From positions 1 to 14,218 of the forward strand of contig JALSLT010000057.1 in the NCBI GenBank assembly GCA_026988135.1: DNA of 14,218 nucleotides, read 5' to 3'. Below the pieces are notes generated by a model. That model was given only the letters and a program-made list of their open reading frames with translations, made no database searches and was not told where the DNA came from. Of the stretch, positions 6,750 to 12,693 are shown piece after piece; the first letter of the stretch is position 1, and each line of letters starts with the position of its first letter. The DNA is from Desulfurobacterium sp. (GTDB lineage Bacteria; Aquificota; Aquificia; Desulfurobacteriales; Desulfurobacteriaceae). The position numbers and the translations under genes are program-made.

Positions 6750-7189
6750 TTTTTCACCACCGATGCCATAATTTCAGCCTCCGCTACAACTTCACCGTCA
6801 ACATAAGCCACACCTTTCATTTTAGAAACTTTCGGTTTCAATATTATAGGCTCTAAAACAAGCCTTAACTGATCTCCAGGTCTAACAGGTTTTCTAAATC
6901 TAGCCTTATCAACACCCATAAAATAGATAACCACTTCTCCTGCTTTCATCTCAAAAGACTTTAACATCAAAATGCCACCAACCTGAGCCATTGCTTCAAC
7001 TATAAGAACTCCCGGCATAATCGGGTGGCCTGGAAAATGGCCATTGAAAAAAGGCTCGTTTATCGTAACATTTTTTATCCCTACTATTTTCTTTTTAGGT
7101 TCAAATTCAACTATTTTGTCAACAAGTAAAAAAGGATACCTATGAGGGAGAATTTCCATAATTTGAAAAATGTCCATTTTACAATCCAC
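6746..7189 (-). CDS. fabZ: 3-hydroxyacyl-ACP dehydratase (FabZ)
   Basis: 147 residues, a hot-dog fold enzyme that dehydrates 3-hydroxyacyl-ACP to trans-2-enoyl-ACP in fatty-acid elongation. The motif ILPHRYPFLLVDKI at the N-terminus and GHFPGHPIMPGVLIVEAMAQ in the middle are diagnostic. The catalytic pair is His51 and Glu65. The likely start is a GTG (7187-7189), not the internal ATG (7175-7177): GGAGGT lies 5 nt before the GTG but 17 nt before the ATG. The GTG start adds four residues (MDCK) to the usual MDIFQIM beginning and makes an 11-nt overlap with ispF. FabZ and LpxA compete for the same 3-hydroxyacyl-ACP, and their coupled order is common in Gram-negative genomes. Confidence 0.96.
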   Translation of the reverse strand: MDCKMDIFQIMEILPHRYPFLLVDKIVEFEPKKKIVGIKNVTINEPFFNGHFPGHPIMPGVLIVEAMAQVGGILMLKSFEMKAGEVVIYFMGVDKARFRKPVRPGDQLRLVLEPIILKPKVSKMKGVAYVDGEVVAEAEIMASVVKK

Positions 7190-7670
7190 TATTTACCTCC
7201 TCTTTAACCATTACTACAGCCTGTGCTGCTATCCCTTCTCCTTTTCCTTCAAAACCAAGGTTTTCAGTAGTTGTTGCTTTAACAGAAACAGATTCTATAG
7301 AAATTTTCAAAATCGAAGATATATTTTTTCTCATTTCCGCTATATAGAAAGCAAGCTTCGGTTTCTGAGCAATTATAATGGAATCTATATTAACAACAGA
7401 ATAACCGGATAAACGGATAATATCCGAAACTTTTTCCAGTAAAACCAAACTACTGATACCTTTGTAAGTTTTATCGGAATCAGGAAAAACTTTTCCTATG
7501 TCCCCCACTGAAACAGCACCTAAAAGCGCGTCCATTATTGCATGCAAAAGTACATCCGCATCGGAGTGTCCAAGAAGACCTCTTTCAAAAGGAATTTCAA
7601 CACCACCTAAAATGAGAGAGCGACCTGTAACAAGTTTATGAACATCGTAACCTATCCCTACTCTAAACAT
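7179..7670 (-). CDS. ispF: 2-C-methyl-D-erythritol 2,4-cyclodiphosphate synthase (IspF)
   Basis: 163 residues (family about 155-165). It converts CDP-ME 2-phosphate to the cyclodiphosphate MEcPP with release of CMP, in the MEP isoprenoid pathway. The N-terminal RVGIGYDVHKL gives metal ligands Asp9 and His11; GHSDADVLLHAIMDALLGA gives the third ligand His43; GDIGKVFPDSD and the C-terminal KATTTENLGFEGKGEGIAA complete the family pattern. It is a soluble trimer in known cases. It starts 3 nt after the receiver-like gene's stop and overlaps fabZ. IspD, which often adjoins it, is not present here. Confidence 0.97.
   Translation of the reverse strand: MFRVGIGYDVHKLVTGRSLILGGVEIPFERGLLGHSDADVLLHAIMDALLGAVSVGDIGKVFPDSDKTYKGISSLVLLEKVSDIIRLSGYSVVNIDSIIIAQKPKLAFYIAEMRKNISSILKISIESVSVKATTTENLGFEGKGEGIAAQAVVMVKEEVNSGL
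7195..7200 (-). promoter_or_regulatory. Shine-Dalgarno deciding a GTG start for fabZ
   Basis: The minus strand reads GGAGGT here, inside the last codons of ispF (Glu-Glu-Val), with 5 nt to the GTG at 7189. It is the strongest ribosome site in the cluster and makes fabZ translation dependent on neither an intergenic gap nor an ATG. Confidence 0.75.
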
Positions 7671-7673
7671 AAA

Positions 7674-8657
7674 TTACACTAACCTGCTTTTTATAAATTT
7701 TTCTATCTCTTCTCTTATAACTTTTTCAGCCATATCGGGAATCACTTCCCATATCACTGCTTGAATCTCTTCCTTTATTTCCGATTTTACTTCTTTAATA
7801 AGTTGCTCTTTTATCGATTCCTTCAGTTTCTCAATCTCTTTAGCAGATAGATAAGAATCAGCAACAATCTCCGACTTTTCAACCTCCTGAGTAGCAGGAG
7901 ATATTGACTCCTCTTTCCCGACAGACTCCTCAAATACACTTTTCTCATTTTCAGAAGACTCTGATACCAAACCGAAAGCCTTTGCAAGAGCTTCCCTATC
8001 ATCTTCAGATTCTATTGCAGAAACATTATCCTTATCCTTTTCGGAAATTATTTCCCGGTTTTCCTCTCCTAAAGACTCAATTTCAATTAAACCTTGTCCA
8101 TCTTCAGACTCTATAGGAACAATATCTAAAGTATCTTCATCCGGAACATGCAAAGATTCAGACTCCATAAGCTGAACTTCCTCTCCCGGTTCTTCTATAG
8201 GAACGAGCTCTACTATCTCTTCCTTTTCTTTATTATCTTCAACAGATTCTTTAATCCCTCCACCATGAATAATGGCCGGCACTTTAGCCTCTTCTTTAAT
8301 TTTAGGTTTCTCAAGCCTTGCCTCATTTATTGTTCTGAAAAGTTCATCAACCGTAAAAGGTTTTCTAAGAATAAATTTAACACCAAGCTCTTTTGCTTTG
8401 TCCTCGTCCAAACCTTCACTTTTAAAACCTATAAGAATAACCGGTACACCGGCAGATAAAACTCCGGGAATGATTTCATAAGCTTTACCATTTTTTAAAC
8501 TAACATTTATAACTGCAACTTCGGGATTTTCACTATTTATTTTATTTAAAACATCCTTTAAGGAATAAACATGAATAATCTCAACTCCCCTTGGAATCAA
8601 AACCCTTTCAGTTAAATTGTGCCACATATTCTTTGCATCGGCGTAAAGAATCTTCAT
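7674..8657 (-). CDS. Degenerate (pseudo-)receiver protein with acidic linker and helical C-terminus
   Basis: 327 residues in three parts. Residues 1-115 have the fold pattern of a CheY-like receiver: MKILYADA (acidic Asp7), a beta-3 strand PEVAVINVS, VPVILIG and the Lys-Pro of ILRKPFTVDELF (Lys99). At the phospho-acceptor position the residue is Asn51 (codon AAT), not Asp, and the Thr/Ser after beta-4 is Gly77. Normal phosphotransfer is therefore unlikely. Residues 116-260 are very acidic, Glu/Ser-rich and probably disordered. Residues 265-327 are charged helices ending in VIWEVIPDMAEKVIREEIEK, a segment that resembles the C-termini of some bacterial receiver proteins and, more weakly, polar-organising proteins such as PopZ. 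There is no DNA-binding output domain, so a structural or scaffolding role is my inference. Its ATG overlaps the stop of the upstream membrane protein (ATGA), and ispF starts 3 nt downstream. Confidence 0.85.
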   Translation of the reverse strand: MKILYADAKNMWHNLTERVLIPRGVEIIHVYSLKDVLNKINSENPEVAVINVSLKNGKAYEIIPGVLSAGVPVILIGFKSEGLDEDKAKELGVKFILRKPFTVDELFRTINEARLEKPKIKEEAKVPAIIHGGGIKESVEDNKEKEEIVELVPIEEPGEEVQLMESESLHVPDEDTLDIVPIESEDGQGLIEIESLGEENREIISEKDKDNVSAIESEDDREALAKAFGLVSESSENEKSVFEESVGKEESISPATQEVEKSEIVADSYLSAKEIEKLKESIKEQLIKEVKSEIKEEIQAVIWEVIPDMAEKVIREEIEKFIKSRLV

Positions 8658-9373
8658 TTCTCTTCCCTCTCCTTCTCCAATTTAAGAACATCTTCCAATA
8701 TCAAAACAAGCTGTTTAGAATTAAGAGCTATTGTATCAATAGATTTCAAAAGGTCTTTTTTATCATCGCTTTTAAAAGCATACATAAGACCTATCATATC
8801 TCCTTTCACAGCCTCTTCATTTATCTCTTTGGCAAACTGAACAGCTTTTTCAATTTTTACAAAATCGAAAGGAGTTTGTACTTTCTCCTGCTTTCTATTT
8901 TTCTCTTCTTCCATGGAAAGTTTAATGGATTCTATTTCCGCCCTAATAATATCTATCTTATCTTTAATCTTAGTAACAGTAGCCTCATCCATCCCTAAAG
9001 ATGGCAGACTATTAACATTCACCCCTCTTAACTCAAGCAACATATCGTCAAGGACAGAAACACTTTTAATCGGCAAACCCGAAACAGAAATCTGTTCTTT
9101 AAGATTCTCTATAGATGTCAAAATATTATCTATTTCCCCTTTCTGCTTTCTAACTACATCTTGCGTTGAATTTTCTATACTTTTACTCAACTCTGATACA
9201 TTATACTTCAATGCACCAATATTTGATTCCAAATTTCCAATATGAGACGTTGTATCCCCACTCTCATGTCGTTTTTCAGAATGGGGAGCTGTCTTACCTA
9301 ATAGAAATCCTACAACAACTCCTATGGCACAAAAAATTGCCGCAACTACAATTGTCAAAATTCCCGTATCCAT
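8654..9373 (-). CDS. Single-pass membrane protein with coiled coils, unknown function
   Basis: About 239 residues that I do not recognise as a named family. One N-terminal transmembrane helix (about residues 4-26) has few charges before it and is followed by GKTAPHSEKR, so the bulk is probably cytoplasmic. Two helical stretches with heptad-like spacing follow, about 44-97 and 125-160, separated by a region rich in Gly, Pro and Leu (SVSGLPIKSVSVLDDML). The C-terminal third is alpha-helical and ends in a KLEKEREEK tail. No enzyme motif is seen. The upstream GTG at 9376 is possible, but the ATG at 9373 overlaps the maf stop as TGATG, so I prefer it. The stop overlaps the receiver-like gene by 4 nt. 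Tight coupling to that gene suggests a membrane anchor and soluble partner. That is an inference from gene order only. Confidence 0.75.
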   Translation of the reverse strand: MDTGILTIVVAAIFCAIGVVVGFLLGKTAPHSEKRHESGDTTSHIGNLESNIGALKYNVSELSKSIENSTQDVVRKQKGEIDNILTSIENLKEQISVSGLPIKSVSVLDDMLLELRGVNVNSLPSLGMDEATVTKIKDKIDIIRAEIESIKLSMEEEKNRKQEKVQTPFDFVKIEKAVQFAKEINEEAVKGDMIGLMYAFKSDDKKDLLKSIDTIALNSKQLVLILEDVLKLEKEREEK

Positions 9374-9972
9374 CACCTTCTACCCACCATTCGTTTTATA
9401 TCTGCACTGTTATTCAATAGAATATCATAAATTTTCGCAATGGGTAAACCCATAATATTAAAGAAATCTCCATCAATTTTTCTTATAAAAAGAGCTCCTT
9501 TACCCTGAATACCGTATGCACCCGCTTTATCAAGAGGTTCACCCGTACTTACATACCAGTCTATTTCATCACTAGACAATAGTTTAAATTTTACGGAAGA
9601 AACATCATATCCTTTTTCTGTTTGTCCACCCGGAAAACCTATAGCAAATCCAGTAATAACTGTGTGTGTATTTCCGGATAATATTTTCAAAATCTCTTTT
9701 GCTTCATACTCATTTTTAGGCTTACCGAAAATCTCCCCTTTAAAAACGACAACCGTATCCGCAGCAATAGAAACCTCATTATCAAACTGGAATTTCTTCC
9801 CATTTTTGAGTTTTAAAACCGCATTCTCCACTGCCGTCTCTTCAGGAGAAGAGAAAAGCTTTTCATCCACATTAAGGCCGGAAATAACTCTAAACGGAAT
9901 TTCTAAAATTTCCAATATCTTTTTTCTTCTCGGGGAAGAAGACAAAAGTAAGACTCCGTCTATACTTCTCAT
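9373..9972 (-). CDS. maf: Maf/YhdE-family nucleoside triphosphate pyrophosphatase
   Basis: 199 residues, normal length. Maf proteins hydrolyse (d)NTPs such as dTTP, UTP and modified nucleotides to the monophosphate, and have been linked to septum formation in Bacillus. The family signatures are present in order: SSSPRRKKIL (about 11-20, phosphate binding), AADTVV with catalytic Asp72, GKPKN, KAGAYGIQG (149-157) and the C-terminal GDFFNIMGLP (168-177). The pattern is nearer to the YhdE (dTTP/UTP) type than to YceF, but I would not press the substrate. Its ATG overlaps the rnc stop (ATGA), and the next gene starts within its own stop codon. Confidence 0.95.
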   Translation of the reverse strand: MRSIDGVLLLSSSPRRKKILEILEIPFRVISGLNVDEKLFSSPEETAVENAVLKLKNGKKFQFDNEVSIAADTVVVFKGEIFGKPKNEYEAKEILKILSGNTHTVITGFAIGFPGGQTEKGYDVSSVKFKLLSSDEIDWYVSTGEPLDKAGAYGIQGKGALFIRKIDGDFFNIMGLPIAKIYDILLNNSADIKRMVGRR

Positions 9973-10670
9973 AAAATCCCCAATTTTTCAAGCATTTTCT
10001 CAGCAGCAAGTTGCTCTGCTTCTTTTTTTGACTTTCCATTTGCAACAGATACCAGTTCATTTACCTTGCATTCAATCGTAAACTCCTTTGAATGTTCGGG
10101 ACCGATTTCCTTAATAACTTTATAAACAGGTATAACCTTAAAGTCTCTCTGGGTAATTTCCTGCAAATAGCTTTTGCAATCTTTGTAAGTCCTCGTTTCA
10201 TTCAATATTTTCCATATTTTATCAAGAAAGACGGTTTCAAAAATCTTTTTTGCTGTTTCAAAGTTGGAATCCAAATATATAGCCCCGAAAATCGATTCAA
10301 AAACATCACAAAGTATTGAATCTTTTTCTTTCCCTCTAGATTTTATCTCTCCCTTACCCAGAAATAGATAACTACCAAAATCCACACTTCTTGCAAGTTT
10401 TGCAAGAGATGGTTCACTTACCAGAAAAGCTCTTATCTGCGAAAGCTCCCCCTCGGATTTATTAGGAAATTTCTCTATCAGCTTTTCACTCACTATAAGA
10501 CCAATGACCGAATCTCCGAGAAACTCAAATACTTCATAATTGGAAACATCATCTTTCTTTTCAAAAGCATAAGAGGTATGAGTCAAAGCCCTCATAAGGA
10601 GATCTTTGTCTTTGAACGAATAAGATAGTTTAGATTCGACCTCTTTAAGTCTCCGTTCAACTAAAGTCAT
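9969..10670 (-). CDS. rnc: Ribonuclease III
   Basis: 233 residues, a double-strand-specific endoribonuclease for rRNA and mRNA processing. The N-terminal RNase III domain carries VFEFLGDSVIGL with catalytic Glu49 and Asp53 and the second acidic pair Asp122 and Glu125 in CDVFESIFGAIYLD, so all four Mg-binding residues are kept. From about residue 164 a double-stranded RNA-binding domain follows (DCKSYLQEITQR, then GKSKKEAEQLAAEKMLEKLG). The signature motif is slightly unusual: YEVFEFLGD has Val-Phe where Arg/Lys-Leu is common. The ATG lies 2 nt after the fabF stop, with GGGGAG as ribosome site inside the fabF end. A fabF-rnc order is widespread in bacteria and supports the call. Confidence 0.97.
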   Translation of the reverse strand: MTLVERRLKEVESKLSYSFKDKDLLMRALTHTSYAFEKKDDVSNYEVFEFLGDSVIGLIVSEKLIEKFPNKSEGELSQIRAFLVSEPSLAKLARSVDFGSYLFLGKGEIKSRGKEKDSILCDVFESIFGAIYLDSNFETAKKIFETVFLDKIWKILNETRTYKDCKSYLQEITQRDFKVIPVYKVIKEIGPEHSKEFTIECKVNELVSVANGKSKKEAEQLAAEKMLEKLGIL

Positions 10671-10672
10671 AC

Positions 10673-11917
10673 TTACTCCCCGTCAAATCTCTTAAAGACA
10701 AGACAAGCATTTGTTCCGCCAAAACCGAAATTATTTTTAAGGATATACTTCACATCTGCTTCCTCAGATTTATTAGGAACATAATTTAAATCACATTCAG
10801 GATCCGATTCCTCATAATTTATCGTAGGTGGAATAATCCCTGTCCTTAAAGTCATAACCGATGCAACCGACTCCACACCTCCGGCAGCACCGAGAAGATG
10901 CCCTATCATAGATTTAATACTGCTTATTTTAAGTTTAGAAGCGTACTCTCCAAATACCTTTTTTATCGCCATTGTTTCAAACAGGTCATTAAATTTTGTC
11001 GAAGTTCCATGAGCACTTATATAATCTATATTTTCAGGTCCTATACCTGCATCCTTAATAGCTTTTATCATTGCTCTGGCAGCTCCCTCACCGTCAGGAG
11101 CGGGCGCCGTAATATGATAAGCATCTCCTGTCGTAGCATACCCTATAACCTCTGCAAGAATCACCGCCCCTCTCTTAATAGCATGCTCATATTCCTCAAG
11201 AAGTAAAATACCGCAACCTTCCCCCATTACAAATCCGTTTCTGTTTTTCTCAAACGGACGACTTGCCTTTTCAGGCTCATCATTCCTATTTGACAGAGCT
11301 TTAGCAGCTGCAAAACCTGCAACACTTAGAGGAGTTATAGCACTTTCGGTTCCACCGGCCAACATAATATCTGCATCTCCATATTGTATGGTTCTTAAAG
11401 CTTCACCTATAGCATGAGTTCCGGTAGCACACGCCGTAACAACGGAAATATTTGGCCCTTTAAACCCAAACTTTATAGAAACATAACCCGATGCCATATT
11501 TATAATTTCCATAGGAACAAAAAACGGAGAAACTCTTTTCGGCCCTTTCGTCATCAAAATCTCATGTTGCTTTTCTATCGTTCCTATTCCCCCTATTCCG
11601 GAACCCACTAAAACTCCGGCTCTATTCAAATCCTCATTATCAAGGTCTATACCTGACATTCTAACTGCTTGCGTAGCAGCTGCCACAGCATACTGTATAA
11701 ATTCGTCGGTTTTTCTTACCTCCTTTTTATCAAAATATTCAAGAGGGTCAAAATCTTTAACTTCTGCAGCTATCTGTACAGGAAAATCAGCCGAATCAAA
11801 TTTTGTAATTTTTGAAACGGCAGAAACCCCTCCAATAATATTTTTCCAGAATATATCAACATCACTTCCGGCCGGAGATACAACTCCTATCCCTGTCACA
11901 ACAACTCTTCTCTTCAT
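10673..11917 (-). CDS. fabF: Beta-ketoacyl-ACP synthase II (FabF)
   Basis: About 414 residues, the elongating condensing enzyme of type II fatty-acid synthesis. The Cys-His-His triad is intact: Cys163 in SVVTACATGTHAIGEAL, His303 in ISAHGTSTKFND and His340 in SIKSMIGHLLGAAG, with Lys335 beside it. The Gly-rich C-terminus NNFGFGGTNACLVF is also conserved. HGTST is followed by Lys where Pro is common. Two tandem ATGs exist; AGGAG (complement of 11924-11928) is 3 nt from the first and 6 nt from the second, so I take the second (MKRRVVVTG). It is the first gene of the long minus-strand operon, and its promoter is probably in the gap to the divergent regulator. An acpP gene, often just upstream of fabF, is absent here. 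Confidence 0.97.
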   Translation of the reverse strand: MKRRVVVTGIGVVSPAGSDVDIFWKNIIGGVSAVSKITKFDSADFPVQIAAEVKDFDPLEYFDKKEVRKTDEFIQYAVAAATQAVRMSGIDLDNEDLNRAGVLVGSGIGGIGTIEKQHEILMTKGPKRVSPFFVPMEIINMASGYVSIKFGFKGPNISVVTACATGTHAIGEALRTIQYGDADIMLAGGTESAITPLSVAGFAAAKALSNRNDEPEKASRPFEKNRNGFVMGEGCGILLLEEYEHAIKRGAVILAEVIGYATTGDAYHITAPAPDGEGAARAMIKAIKDAGIGPENIDYISAHGTSTKFNDLFETMAIKKVFGEYASKLKISSIKSMIGHLLGAAGGVESVASVMTLRTGIIPPTINYEESDPECDLNYVPNKSEEADVKYILKNNFGFGGTNACLVFKRFDGE

Positions 11918-11955
11918 CATCCACTCCTAAAAAATCATTTTTTTATTCACAGCAA

Positions 11956-11984
11956 TTGCGACACTTCACAAGAAATTATATAAA
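11956..11984 (+). promoter_or_regulatory. Candidate sigma-70-type promoter for the regulator-pilB genes
   Basis: TTGCGA (11956-11961) is followed after 17 nt by TATAAA (11979-11984), a good match to the vegetative consensus. Transcription would start near 11991, giving a leader of about 60 nt. The -10 overlaps the opposing -10 for fabF, so the two promoters occupy the same DNA. No further gene or RNA structure is evident in the rest of the gap (11918-12054), which is A-rich on the plus strand. Confidence 0.45.
11975..11980 (-). promoter_or_regulatory. Candidate -10 of the fabF-gatB operon promoter
   Basis: The minus strand reads TATAAT at these positions, a perfect consensus -10 within TATATAAT, about 55 nt before fabF. 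The -35 is poor: TGTTAC at 17-nt spacing (11998-12003), or TTGTGT at 20 nt. It is the only good -10 in the 137-nt divergent gap for this strand. Confidence 0.45.
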
Positions 11985-12054
11985 ATAATAGAAATCAGTA
12001 ACACAAAGACAGGCAATTAAAAATCAAAAGCAAACAAAATAGGGAGATATGGTA

Positions 12055-12678
12055 ATGATATTAGAAGCGAAATCAGAAGATACAGATTACGATACTCTCA
12101 CTCTTAGAGTCTTTCTTAAAGCTCTTGAAATAATTGGAGGGCCGAGAAAATTATTCAAATACAGAAACTTAATGTGGATACCGAGCCTTATGGAAGCATG
12201 CTATGCCGTAGTACTTAAAGAAGAAGAGATGAAACCGGAAAATAAAATAGCCGAAATCATAGGAATAACAAAACAAACTGTCAGGAATATGCTTACGGCA
12301 AACCCTGAACCGGCTCTCAAAAAACTTGAAAGGGAACTCGAAAATAAAGAGATAAAAATTCATACTATCGGAGGTCTGGCAAAATTAGCATACAAAGAAG
12401 TAAAAGAAGGCAAAGATAATCTCTCATTTGTCTTAGCTGTTTCCAAAGTATATTTGTCTCAGCTTTTCGATACTGAATGGCCTGTAGAGATGCTCGCCTC
12501 TTTTAATGGGTTAGATTTTCCTATCTCTGATAATAATAAAGAAATATTAAGCAAGAAAATAGGGGGATTTTCTTTTAAAGGGAAAGACACCGAAGAGCTT
12601 ATAGATATGATAAAATTCCCCATTAAAAGCCATGCCGATCTTCTCTATAAATTAAGAGAAGCAGCTAACGGCAGTTAA
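12055..12678 (+). CDS. HTH-containing regulator-like protein, unknown target
   Basis: About 207 residues with no signal peptide or membrane helix. A helix-turn-helix is visible in the middle: ENKIAEIIGITKQTVRNML at about residues 62-80, with the IxxxxGITKxTVRNxL layout of a recognition unit. Before it is a conserved-looking segment WIPSLMEACYAVVLKEE, and after it a charged helix and an IHTIGGLAKLAYKEV segment. I recall similar proteins in thermophilic bacteria and archaea, but I cannot name the family. It may bind DNA or act with a partner. The ATG at 12055 has AGGGAG 8 nt upstream; the ATG at 12049 is only 2 nt from it and is less likely. It precedes pilB by 15 nt on the same strand, so the two are probably cotranscribed and it may control, or be controlled with, surface-appendage genes. 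Confidence 0.72.
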   Translation: MILEAKSEDTDYDTLTLRVFLKALEIIGGPRKLFKYRNLMWIPSLMEACYAVVLKEEEMKPENKIAEIIGITKQTVRNMLTANPEPALKKLERELENKEIKIHTIGGLAKLAYKEVKEGKDNLSFVLAVSKVYLSQLFDTEWPVEMLASFNGLDFPISDNNKEILSKKIGGFSFKGKDTEELIDMIKFPIKSHADLLYKLREAANGS

Positions 12679-12693
12679 AACAAGAGGTTTCCA

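Noticed and set aside
7674..8657. Standard phosphorylatable response regulator
   Set aside because: The acceptor position is Asn51 and the switch residue is Gly77; only part of the active site remains.
8591..8998. Long plus-strand open frame (135 codons) opposite the receiver-like and membrane coiled-coil genes
   Set aside because: It is Phe/Tyr/Leu-rich low-complexity sequence of the kind made by the reverse of Lys/Glu-rich coding DNA, without a ribosome site or recognisable domain.
11918..12054. Small RNA, tRNA, riboswitch or FapR-type operator in the fabF upstream gap
   Set aside because: No stable stem, tRNA-like arms or known operator consensus was seen; the short ATTAT/ATAAT repeat is explained by the overlapping -10 elements.
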